A stretch of DNA of 64,000 nucleotides, taken from positions 33,760,341 through 33,824,340 of the forward strand of contig CAMTDV010000012.1 of NCBI GenBank assembly GCA_947069175.1, written 5' to 3'. The notes beneath the pieces are model-generated. The model did no database searches. It saw only the letters and a program-made list of their open reading frames with translations, and was not told where the DNA came from. Made by a program: the position numbers and the translations under genes. Below, piece by piece: positions 11,639 to 22,600 of this stretch; the stretch's first letter is position 1, and every line of letters begins with the position of its first letter. This DNA comes from Scalesia atractyloides. Taxonomy: Eukaryota; Streptophyta; Magnoliopsida; Asterales; Asteraceae.

Positions 11639-12533
11639 AAACATAATAAAAGAATCGATATTTAACAGATAACATACCATCGCATCTACCAAAGACACAA
11701 CTTAATAGAATAGGGAAAACGAGTTTAGACTTGAAAGCGGCGAAGATGCTAGTCTTTATTTCTATGTTGTGTTTCAGCTTGGGAAGGGTTAACATGTACA
11801 TTCCGTCTTTCATGATCTCTCCCTTTATATCACTGCTGGTCTTGTCAACGTTCTCAGGAAACCTCATATATCCTTGGTAGCTTATTTCATGTGTTTTGCA
11901 TTCGATGACAAGCACATTCGTTTTGTGTTCAACATATACTTTCACATCCTTCTTTTCTACTCCAGGCGTGTGTAGGAGAATAAACATAGGACCTCATTAC
12001 TCTCTATCTTCGCCAGTCCAGGAACATTAAAGCTAAAGTATTTGCCTACTTTTGTAAGCGCATTTGAACGAATGGGCTTTAGGCTCATTCCACTGCTTTG
12101 CCACCATTGATCAAATACAGCTGAATAAAAAAGAGCATTGATTGTATCAGATATGACCAAAATAAGGATTATTTTTTTATCTAGAAAATTTAAAAGTGTC
12201 TGTAGGTGTTTGGTCACTATCTGAAATCCAAAATACCAAAAACTACCTGCAAACACTTGTAACTTTTTTTAAACCAACTAGAATAAAAAAAACTTCCGAA
12301 AATAATTTAATTAAACTTTACAGAAAAGATAAAAAAATATGATAGATTAACTAAAGAACAAACTACGTACAATGGGCACTGGTATTGTTTCGGTGACTAG
12401 TGATGCCTCGTGATGGTAGATCCAGTTTAGGTTGGGAAGAAGCTGCATGGTTTACAGCCATTGCCACGGCCGGATGGCACCAAGATCGTGTGAAGAGGTT
12501 GGAGGCAATGAGGTGTAGAGGAGAGGCCATCAT
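11637..12533 (-). pseudogene. small heat-shock protein (HSP20)-like gene, two exons, frameshifted
   Basis: Minus-strand model. Exon 1, 12533-12371, starts at an ATG and encodes 54 residues that are Ser/Leu/Arg-rich and acid-poor at the start, like an organelle transit peptide. The intron is 12370-12121, with GT donor and an acceptor preceded by TTTTTTATTCAG. Exon 2 begins at 12120 in the same frame. The downstream alpha-crystallin domain shows TPGVEKKDVKVYVEH, NVLVIE, a YMRFPENV segment and SDIKGEIMKDGMYMLTLPKL, as in mitochondrial or plastid small HSPs, which are chaperones. The exon 2 frame shifts near 11990, so the domain is out of frame and the copy looks dead. One intron agrees with organelle small-HSP genes. 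The alternative is a sequencing indel. Confidence 0.6.
12180..12272. mobile_element. small inverted-repeat element in the HSP20-like intron
   Basis: AAAAGTGTCTGTAGGTGTTTGG on one arm and the complement of CAAACACTTGTAACTTTT on the other form an imperfect foldback of about 93 bp. It resembles the element at 11491-11638. It sits wholly within the inferred intron. Confidence 0.4.
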
Positions 12534-12545
12534 CAGGATTGAAGT

Positions 12546-14889
12546 TTTAGAAGCTTTGTTATATTAGGTTACGTAAGAAGTATCAGGTTCTGTAGTTTCT
12601 TGGAGAAGAAGGTTTTTAAGGTTTTAGATGGGTCCTTATTCTCTTAAAAAATTTTATTCGTGAATTTTAAAAATTTATAAACTTTTATGTAGAATATATA
12701 ATAAAAATAACAAACCAATAGATATTAATTTAATCCAAGTTATATATATTATAAACTTTTATAATATACTAGCTTACACAAACTTGTGTATTACAGAGCT
12801 TTAATATTGAAAAAAAATGTAAAGCATAAACTTGTGTATAATACTTATAAGTAAAATGATTTATTATATAAAATAGTAGAATAAAAATAAAATTATCTTT
12901 TCAGCTATCCAAATATAACTATCTAAGTAATCACTTTTTCTTGAATTCCTATAATTCATCTTATTATGTACGACTGCAAAACTGATAAACATTATCTAGT
13001 AAAGGTAAAAATAATAATAATAAGATTGTATGTACTTGTTTTAAAAATATGAGATTTTTACAAATAAATTGTAATTAAGTTATTAAGTATTTTTAAAGAA
13101 GTCATACCATAAATAAAATAAGCACTTGAAAAGTTAGGATTAAAGTTTATAAGATTATTGGGCTGTTTGTTTAGTTTTTAATGAGGCTCTTAATGGTTTA
13201 GACTTCTTACTGGTTCAACACTTAATGGTTCAGACTGTTTGTTTCACGAGCAGATGTCTAAATAATTCAGATATTTGCCTCTCAATGGTTAAGCATTACA
13301 CTGAGTCTGATTGGTTAAGATCTCTTGTCTGAATTGGTTAGACATTTATCTTTGAATGGTTAAGCATTATAGTAGCTCTTAATGGTTTAGACATCAAACT
13401 GGTTCAGACATCTTACTGATTCAACACTTTACGGTTCAAACCTCTTACTAGTTCAGCACTTACGCATTCAGAAGTTGCCAAACAGCCCCTATATCTTTGA
13501 TTGTCAATACAACCTCTTTAATCAATAGTCAGCATTTCAATACTCAAATTAAAATTTTATAACATTATATAACGTTGTTGTTTAGCATGATGATAAGTAA
13601 CTTAAAATGATTAAAATTAAGTCTAATAGCTAAGAGTTATGATATTTTGCTTGAAAATAATTTGGTGAATGTGTATCGTCTTAGTCTCTTAGAACATACC
13701 CATGACCTATAATGTGATAATAAGACCTTTTCAATAATGTCATAATCATACTAAGACGTACATGATAGTGCATATTTTTATCATATAACCATGATCTACG
13801 GGTTTTACAATTGTTGTAAGAGTCGTGGTTTAAGAGATTTAGGTATTTACCAAAGGAATCCTAGACTTAAACCTCAAGTACTCAATTGTTACGAACATAT
13901 GATGTTTTATGTGTTTCTTATTGAACCGAAATTTACATGATCTCGAGATATGTTACGGTAACAACATGGAAACTTATGTATAGTGTGGGAAAAACAGCAA
14001 GTGGCCAACGTCATTAATTAATTTACAAAAATATGTGTAAGGGGTGATATTTATGATATTAAAGAGATAAATCGTATACGATATGTTGCGTTAAAGACTT
14101 TTAGGATTTAAATTTGCAGATAGTTATAATTACACGAATACTATATTGAAAACATGTTATAATTATCTATACTACTATATAATGCATCTTAGATAAACAA
14201 CAAGGTACTTTCACTTCATTTGAGAAAGGCACCATTGTAATTTACCTCAATTCAAGCATAAGACATATTAATACATTATTTAATAAACTTCTAATTAGAT
14301 ACGCTAAATAGGTTTTCTTAACAATGGTTATTGCACTCATATAATAAATACAAAAAAAATCCTCTAGGGTGAAATATATATATAATTCGAACAAAACAAA
14401 ATTAAGAAACTTTAAAACACAGTATTGTCAAAATAACATCACATCCTTGTCCCTGTGATTTTGTCAAAATAAAAATATTGCGTACTAACTTTTTTCGTTA
14501 CAACATTTTGTTCTATGTTTTTATTTCCGTAACAATGTTGGGTATTAAGACAAACTTTATTTAAAAACTAACAATAAAGTATAGGCAGTTTCGTCATTAT
14601 ACCAAACTAATTTATGTATCATCCCTACCCCATTATTTCCTCCATTAACTTAAGCTAACAATAAAGTATAGGCCTTTTATTTAGCATTAGGTTTATTTAT
14701 TTAAATACTAATTTTTATCGGTTTAACCTATACCACTAATGGTATTTTGCCCACTCATCCCTAGTTAATTTGGTTTAATTACCAAATCCGTTTTTGGATG
14801 TTACATTATCAAAAGACATACTCCTTCTCGTTGCTCAAAATCAAAGTACAAAAAATATATAGGAGGCTTTATAGGTAAGATTTCTTAGT
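12546..14889. other. intergenic, AT-rich, with a MITE-like element
   Basis: No coding signal. 13160-13488 is a candidate MITE. 13800-14010 is a diverged copy of the dispersed repeat at 7370-7570. A TCTATACTACTATATAATGC motif at 14166 resembles a Helitron 5' end, but no 3' end was found. Confidence 0.5.
13160..13488. mobile_element. MITE-like element with GGGCTGTTTG termini
   Basis: Begins GGGCTGTTTG and ends CAAACAGCCC, a perfect 10-bp terminal inverted repeat of the kind seen in Tourist- and hAT-type MITEs. The interior consists of short direct repeats of the form AATGGTTTAGAC and TGGTTCAGAC. I did not find a convincing target-site duplication, so the superfamily is left open. Confidence 0.55.
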
Positions 14890-15425
14890 GTTGACAGGGT
14901 TCAAAAGGCTCCAGCTACATTAAGGAGAAAATTCAAGAAACTTCGAATGAAGGAGACATATTCAATTGAAAACTTTGTCGGAAAATTAAGCGAATTGTTT
15001 CCTGTTTTAGTAGTCTTGGGTCAAGTCTGGATGATAAAGTGATAGTTCGGAAGCTGTTAGATTCTATATAAAAAAGTATCTTCAGATTGTTGATTATATT
15101 GGGCAGTATTCATATCTCAAGAGCATGACATTCATATAAACAATAGGCGCGTTAAAGGCCTATGACGAATGAATTAGAGAGCTAGACAACACGACTGATA
15201 ATGATTAACGTAATTTATTATTATCTAACAAAACTCTAAAACTAATGGTCAAGAGAAAGATGAAGACCCCAGCTGTAATTGTTGGGGACGAGGGTGGTCT
15301 AGTCAAAGTATCGTGGACAAGGTTGGGGCCGAGGAGGATGATTCCAAAGGGATAAAAAGGTTTATAATATGTTATAATTGTGATGAACATGGTCATTATG
15401 CTAGTGAGTGTTTCAAGAATTAAGG
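14890..15425 (+). pseudogene. Copia-type gag remnant
   Basis: The plus-strand translation contains a UBN2-like gag stretch (LRRKFKKLRMKETYSIENF, then GSSLDDKVIVRKLLDSI). It ends in the CX2CX4HX4C zinc knuckle CYNCDEHGHYASEC at 15370-15411. Several in-frame stops and at least one frameshift break it. No LTR or primer-binding site was recognised around it, so this is a decayed fragment. The gag of Copia elements forms the RNA-packaging particle. Confidence 0.7.
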
Positions 15426-18400
15426 AGTCAAAGGAAGAAGTGACAAACTTGGCTGAACAACATGATCCGACATTATTTAAAAGAGTAACGGGTTCATATC
15501 AAGATTAAGTGGGTGAATGAATGATCAATCTTGATATAGGAAAGGGTTAACCGGATGAAGTTGATTAGGTAACTTGGTTATCAGGAAATATTTAAATAGG
15601 TAGAGATAATTTATAGTTTGAATTAATATGTTTATCTAGTTATTTATTTAATTGGTTGATTAAGTATTAGAGTTAGAATTGGTTTAGGATGATTTATTTT
15701 CCAAGTAATTAGTTTAGTATAAATAAATGAGTTAGATTATGTAATTCTGTGAATGTTTTATTTTATTCTTAATTAATAAATCTAAAATAGTCGTAAGGAG
15801 TGTTCCCATAATCTTCGTGTTGCTATGTTTTTTATCCAATTGATGTATCAAGTTAATTCATATAGATATTCATATTTGTGCTACAATGATTATCTTGTTG
15901 CTATGATACATACAAACTTGTCCCCTTTTTTAATGAGTTTGGTAATTGGTAAGTAATCTTAAGATAAAACATTTCAAGTAATGATTCAATTAATTATCAT
16001 ATAAGTTAATAAGCTCTTGATAAGAGGCATATGTGGATGTTAATATCAGTTGATATGATGTTTTTATTGGTAAGTAATCTTAAGATAAAACATTTCAAGT
16101 AATGATTCAATTCATATACTCTTTTTAAATTTAGTCATGTTTGATAATAACACCGTTCTTTGTTAATATAGTCATTATTTTCTAATACATATACATGTAC
16201 TAGCAGAGGTGCCTGCGCGATGCGGCGGGACAATACTTTGCATTGTGGCATTCGTTCTAATAGTTTTCTTATTCATATAATATATTGTAGCTTTATTATG
16301 GTGGGTATACGTTATAAGCGAAGTCATGGGTTAGTCTATTTCACTGTGGTGTGCATGGTACAGTCGGTTAGTAATTATCCTGAACCGAAGCCATCGGTTA
16401 GTCTAGTAGGATACCGCACGTTATTGTAGGGCAACAATTAAGAACGCGATATTCGTTTATGTTTGTTTATTAATTATCTCGTAATATCTTGTATAGTACT
16501 TTTGTTTGTTTGTTATTCGTAAATATTTTACAAAATTCTATTATGTCTTTTTATATACCTTTTTTATTTTATTTTTTTTATGTTAGAATTTTCTAAACAT
16601 TCCGTAGTTATAGTATGTTTAATATTTTTTAAACAACAAAGAAAATGTAAAAGGGCACGCCATAGAAACATTTTTCCAAATCTTTTGGTTTTACTCTTTT
16701 AAAAATGTTTGCTTGAGTAAAATTTACGATTTAGTTTAGTACTAGTAAAAAAAAATTGAACTTTCACCATTTAAAAATTATAATAATACAGTATAAATAT
16801 AGATACGTATTTATAGGGTAAAACATTATATGTTTTAAATTTTAAAAATTGTTTTCCACTTGGCTTTTTGCCACCCTTTTTCGAAGAATGTTTGTTATAA
16901 CATCTATAATAACATGTGACGAAATATTCATTATAAAGTGAGTAAAACTCATGCTAAAAGATACCACATATATATTGTCATTTTTTACTTTGTCAAATAA
17001 TATTTATACAAAATCTGAATCTTCATTTCAAAATGAGTTAAACCCATACTAATAAATAGCATATGTCTAGTTATTTTTACTTTGGTAAATAATATCAATA
17101 CAAAATCGAAATACTCACACAGATTGTTGAAGTTTTATAATATAACTCATATTTAATCATTGAATCTATACTATAATACATTTTATAGTTTCTAGTATAA
17201 TCAAATACAAATATGACACAATTATTCAATAATAGTAGAACCGATAATTTGACTCTTAAAATGACTGCATAAGTTTATTGATTTATTTTATTATACTTCT
17301 TTGCAATGATCATGTGTACATTAAGCTATAATCTACTTGTACATTTTAATCTGCACATCAATATTAACAAAGACAAAAATTGAAACGTCGACAAAAATTA
17401 ACAGGTCGTCACAGTACTTTTGATTGTTTTACAACGTCACAATTTAAAAAATATGACAAGAATACATAAAAGAATTATAGTGGATGGGAAAAGTGTAAGT
17501 ACAACCTAATTATCCATAATTTTTTTAAACTGAGGGATTAAAGTGTAATAAGATGAGAAGATTAAAATGTAATTAATGTTTAAAAAACTAATTTACTCTC
17601 ATTTTAGAGTTATACCTTACGCATTAAGAAGAAAAAAGTTCTTATCTTTGGATATCTTAAAATGTCTCTCTCTCATACATTATAATATTGTTGAGCTTTA
17701 ATCACTTGTACACTAATGCATCATCTACTTGTACCTCTTAATTCACACACCAATACTGACGAAGACAACTATCGAAACATCGACAAAAATGAGTAGGTCA
17801 TCACGATACTTTTGAAATTTTTTAAAAGATTATAGTTTATAAGATATGACAAGAATACGTAAAAGAATTATAAGTTTGTTGTGGAGGGAGAAAAATGTAA
17901 CTAATTACCAATAATTATGTTAAAACTTAAGGATTTAAGTGCAATAAGATAGGTAACTAAAATATAATTATTGTTTAAAAGATCAATTTACCTTTATTTT
18001 AGGGGTTTATTTATAAATTAAGAGAGAATTTTTTTTTATTTTCTAGGTATCTTATAATGCTCTCCAGTCATGCATTTTAATATAGTATGGATAATTGTTT
18101 AATAACTAAATTAATATTTAAACTTAAACTAACTCCTTTGTATACGACCATTGAGATTTTTGTCCGTGAAACTGGTTTCGGGTTGAAACTTGTTCAGTTC
18201 TGCCCCGATTTAGTCCGTTCGAAAGACCATTTCCATTCATTTCGGTTAAATTTTGATTCGTAGGCCAGATATTGCACGCACTTTCAATACTTTCGAAGAC
18301 AAAAAAAACACAAGATTCAATTTTTATTATTTTTCTATAGTTTTTGAAACACGAATATATAAAAATGAAACAGAAATACATAATTATAAAAGATACAATC

Positions 18401-18528
18401 ATTAATGCAAAAAAACATATTTTTATTTTTAGTGTTTATTTTTTCGCTGGAATTGTTGTGTATATGAATTGATACATCGTAGGTTATATTTTAGTCGGAT
18501 AGAGATCAGTTAGTCGTGTATACATTAT
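15426..18528. other. intergenic, AT-rich, with local duplications
   Basis: No gene recognised. 15830-16010 recurs in diverged form at 16069-16112 and 20700-20850 (shared GGTAAGTAATCTTAAGA core). 17325-17690 and 17700-18080 are a diverged direct tandem duplication of about 380 bp. The short GC-rich stretch near 16204-16240 has no assigned role. Confidence 0.55.
17325..18080. repeat. tandem duplication, unit about 380 bp
   Basis: Two diverged direct copies, sharing ATCTACTTGTAC, ATGACAAGAATAC, AAAAGAATTATA and a closing ATCTTA(A/T)AATG block in the same order. No ORF; function unknown. Confidence 0.6.
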
Positions 18529-18992
18529 TCAACTTTTGCTTTGTCTTTGAGATCTATTTGGTGTTGTACATGATCTACTGTGTCCAATTGATCTTTTGAA
18601 TAGGCATATTTTCAATGCTAGGGGAGTGAATCTTGTTCTTCGTATCGATAAAAACCCGCAACTAAAAGAAAAAACATATTCCGATGCTATTGTAGAATCT
18701 TGGGCGGTTAGTAAATCACGAGCAACTAGGATCAGAAATTGGGATTTAATTTCTTTCCTTTCCACCAAGCCATGATATCAAAATTTTCATAATCTTTAAC
18801 AGTCATACCATTAACAAAATCTGAGCTTTTATACCTCCCGAGCTCGTTTCTTGGGTTGTTACCCATTTGTTGTTTAGTCGTCTCACTTCTCACATTATTA
18901 AATAAATTAAGCTTAAGGTTACCTTGGCTCAAGCTACCCTGAGTTGAACCCGATTCCATTGATCCCAAGTGGTGTTTGTATGTTGCGACCAT
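18529..18992 (-). pseudogene. hAT transposase C-terminal dimerisation domain remnant
   Basis: The minus translation shows NELGRYKSSDF followed by FDIMAWWKG (18992-18732). After a frameshift comes LVARDLLTAQDSTIASEYVF with LSIRRTRFTPLALKI (about 18740-18560). This is the order and pattern of the hAT-family C-terminal domain: (F)D(I/L)LxWW, then the ARDxLxxxxSTxASE stretch and the R-T-x-L-x-P segment. The catalytic N-terminal half is absent and the frame is broken, so it is a dead fragment. It could have supplied transposase for hAT MITEs such as 24563-25114 only in intact relatives. Confidence 0.75.
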
Positions 18993-19906
18993 ATCTTATG
19001 AAATAAATACCATACGTTGTTTGAAAATTATAATCAAACGAATGTTTTGCTTTGATTGCCCAATTTGGTTAAATTTTATACAACGAATAATGTTTAAGTA
19101 CGTGTTTAAAGTCGAAACAAGTAAAAAGAAGCGGATGGTAGTGTTTTTCTTTGATTAAAATTAAAATTACGATTTTAGTTTTGTTGTTTGTCATCATAAA
19201 TATGATATCTGGTGTTTTCTTTAAATTTGGGCATACTCCAAATGATTAAAATACCTTAACATGTCAATATATAGATTTCTTGTTTGATTATTTTGTATTT
19301 TAGAAAACAAAAATCACAAACACAATAACAATAAACAGAAATTTAAAATTGAAGGATCAATATATGGCATTATCATATAGTCGTGGTTTGACTGTTTAAC
19401 CCAAAATCAAATTCATTTTTATTTCAAAACTTAAAAATAAGAATTCACTTTCAATGTACTGGGATGAATGTGTTTTCTTTTTTAGAATTTTAACTTTGAT
19501 GATTTTTGAATCTGAAATTTACGGTCTTTTGACTTTGGGCTAGGTTGCGGTAAATATAAAGATTTGGAGGTTTTGAATATGATGTTGACTTACTTAGGAT
19601 TTAACGACGACAAGAAATATGACTTTGATATAAATATTATTTTGAATGAAATCTACCTTAAAAAATGATATAAATATATTAATGAAGTTTGAGTTAGTGT
19701 TCCTGAAATTTTTAAATTTCCTTTTTAAACTAAATAACAATAATAATTAAAGAAGAATTTTATAAGTTAGAGAAATGTGACATCTTGACCATTCATTTTG
19801 AGCAGCGACACAAACAAAGTTACAATTTTATATCTTGAAGGTAATACCCATTTTGAAATACATTAAAAGAAAATAAGTAGATTTACTCTCTTTTATTAAG
19901 TGCCAT
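18993..19906. other. intergenic, no gene recognised
   Basis: AT-rich sequence without a repeat or coding signal that I could support. Confidence 0.5.
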
Positions 19907-19921
19907 TTATATAGCATTAAG

Positions 19922-20304
19922 ATCCATCATTTGTGGTCTATTGGTAGAGAGACTTATATTCTTCAATAGAGACTCAAGTTTAATCTTTACTTTTCTGACT
20001 TTGATAGATAAGACGATACTAGATAGAGCCTAGCCTTTTTGCAGAGGTGCCAGGCTCTATCATGAGCCCATCCGGGTTTTCGTCCCACCGTGTGTTACGC
20101 CAGAGAGTTCTACTCTTGTAGTGACACAACGACTGTCAAGTGGCAACCGGTGGTATGATTTTCTGGGGGAACGCCCAATCCAAACTCTAAAGCCAGTGTG
20201 GGCACGATTAAGACAACATAGTCTGGCCGGAGTGGAGCAACATGGCTCTCCAGTTTGACGAATACGATAGCCTAATACAAGAAAGTCACCGTTCCAAAAA
20301 GAAA
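19922..20304 (+). mobile_element. tRNA-derived SINE, about 383 bp
   Basis: The head carries box A TGGTCTATTGG (19934) and a box-B-like AAGTTTAATC 43 bases later, the spacing of a tRNA-type Pol III promoter. The body is unrelated to tRNA and ends in an A-rich tail (CCAAAAAGAAA). The flanks TTATATAGCATTAAG (19907-19921) and TTATATAACATTAAG (20305-20319) form a 15-bp target duplication with one mismatch. SINEs are mobilised by LINE enzymes. A LINE 3' fragment occurs at 22261, but I see no link to this SINE. Confidence 0.75.
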
Positions 20305-20319
20305 TTATATAACATTAAG

Positions 20320-22260
20320 CAAACATAGTATAGAGGAACCAACTTTCAACTAATTTGATTTATTTTTGTTTAATTTTAGAAATGTTTTTAACAACTATTT
20401 TATCATTGAGAGCTTAAATTTATTGGTTGACAAATATTGTTGATAACAATTGAATTAATTGGTTGGCCCTTAAAACTTAAAGTGCATATAGTTCTTATTT
20501 ACCTTTTGTTTTGAAGAGCATAATTCTTATTTACGAACTGTTTTAGTACTTGAGCAATGTGAACATTTAAAAATATGTCACAGATATCAAGATATATGTT
20601 AAAAGATATGTCATAGAAGTGAATATGACACTTATACACTACACATGTGATATGAGACGAAGGTACAAAGATATGTCAAATAGTATCAAGATATTTCATA
20701 CAGATATTCGATATTTGAGCAACAATGATTATCTTGATACAATGATGGGTACAAACTTTATTAAAAAAGACAATTTTAATTAAATGAGTTTGGTAACCGG
20801 TAAGTAATCTTAAGACAAAACATTTCAATCAATTATCATATAAGTTAACACGGTTACGGCTCCTCCATGTGTTATACGGGTTGATTAATGAAAACAGTTT
20901 AATTTATTATTTGTAAATACTTATTATTTTTAATCTATTCTTAATAGTTTTGAACGAACATACATGATAAATTCATAGATTGTCACTAATAACATTGTTT
21001 CATGGGACAAGCCTCCTAAATTTACAAAACTAAAAACAAAGTTATCAAAATTCACACTAACAAAACTTGGGAAAAGTTAAATTAAAGAAACATGAAACTA
21101 TTTTGATTCTTTTTTTACTTAATTTTACTACTTTGTGTGCATTACTTAGGTGTTGTTTGTTTTTTAAGAGGTAAAATGTCTGCAGTCTGCAGACCACACG
21201 CAGATTGCAAACATCTGTAGAAGAAAATGTGGACCAAACATCTACAATCTGAAAGAAGAAGGTTTTTTGTTTTTTAACATATGTAGACTTTTAAATACAA
21301 AGGTGGTGGTGTACGGACGATGGTGGTGGTGGTGATGGTGATGGATGATGGTGGTGGGTGGTGGTGTTTAACACTATACAGAACTTAGAAGATCTTAGAA
21401 CTGGTTAGACCAAGTCTGTACCAAGAAGAGCTTGCCCAAACGTTTTTTTTAATAAAACGCCTTTGAAAAAACAAATAGTCTGCACGTGGCAATGTCTGTG
21501 CATGGTCTGTGTGGCACAGATAAAATAGTCTGCGGAGAGCATTTCAAGAAAAACAAAAACAGCACCTTACCGAAAAAAAGTCACGGTACCCAATAGAAAT
21601 CATCACATAACAAATGTCTCCATTTTATTTCTTTATTATATAGATTTGTTAAAAACTGGAGCAATTTATATTTATATATAAGATAAATCAACAATGACTC
21701 AATCAGTGTCTAGTTTATTTATTGGGTTAAGTTATTCTACAATGCCTTCTAAAAATAAGAAGTGTAGAAAGACACAATCGATCGTATAAGATGACATAAT
21801 GTTGAGCACAATATAATACAATGCCGAAAAATATAACATAACGTTGAAGAAAAAAGACAAAAATAACAAAGATATAAAAAAAGGCACAATGATAATAAAA
21901 AGACATAATGATAATAAACAAAATTTCTAAAATCTATAACCTATAAATCCAAAAGTAAAAAGCTAAAATCTCACGTCATAGAGTTCAATGAGACGGTTCC
22001 AATGCCACTTGAATGAAGTTAGTTGGAGTCCGTTTGATACAATCTATGTGACCTTATTTTTCAAAGACTTTGTATTTGATCCTAAGCCTTTATTTTTAAA
22101 CAAAAAGTAAAATTTTAAATTAGGAACCATGCTTATATAATAATAAAAAAAGTAAATATAATCACTATCAATATCTAAATATTACCACATTTATATGATT
22201 GTTCATGTTAAATATAATTGTTTTCTTATTGTTAGAGTAGTGTAAACTCTTACTGTGTAG
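20320..22260. other. intergenic, AT-rich, with one MITE-like element
   Basis: No gene recognised. 20700-20850 is a diverged copy of 15830-16010. 21301-21365 is a GGT/GAT microsatellite inside the MITE-like element at 21147-21569. Confidence 0.5.
21147..21569. mobile_element. hAT-like MITE candidate
   Basis: Starts TAGGTGTTGTTTGTTTTT and ends with the near complement AAAAACAAAAACAGCACCTTA, an imperfect terminal inverted repeat of roughly 17 bp. The interior holds repeated GTCTGCA/TCTGTG motifs and a GGT microsatellite. There is no coding capacity, and a clear target duplication was not found. Confidence 0.5.
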
Positions 22261-22398
22261 GGGAGGAGAGGAAGAGGCAGACCCAAACTGACACGGGATG
22301 AGCAAATTACACATGATTTACTAGAGTTGCATCTTCCTGAGGACATGGTACAAGATAGGACTTTGTGGAGGCGTAGGATTAAGGTTAAGGACTTATAG
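22261..22398 (+). pseudogene. C-terminal end of a LINE reverse-transcriptase ORF
   Basis: An open frame after the stop at 22258 reads GRGRPKLTRDEQ, then DLLELHLPEDMVQDRTLW, then RRRIKVKDL and a stop at 22396. This GRGRPxxTW...DLxxL...DRxxWRxRIxVxD pattern is the characteristic tail of plant LINE ORF2 proteins. Only this last stretch is present, as expected for a 5'-truncated LINE copy. The following 200 bp may be its 3' UTR. No poly(A) tail or target duplication was identified. Confidence 0.65.
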
Positions 22399-22600
22399 AC
22401 GATATTGCAGTAAGGTCATAGGTGTATTTTAGGGATGTAGATTTTTCTTATTCTTTAAGTGACTTTACCAGTGATTGCCTTCTTCTGTTTATGCCCAAAT
22501 GATGTTGTATGCTATTATACATGTTTTACATTATATTGTCACTCTCCAATCACTTTTTTGGTATTGGTGACTTCTTATTTCTATATTCTCTGACTTGGTG

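Noticed and set aside
16204..16250. Helitron 3' hairpin at the GC-rich GCGCGATGCGGCGGG stretch
   Set aside because: The hairpin is imperfect and no CTRR terminus follows in the right place. The shared GCAGAGGTGCC with 20041 looks coincidental.
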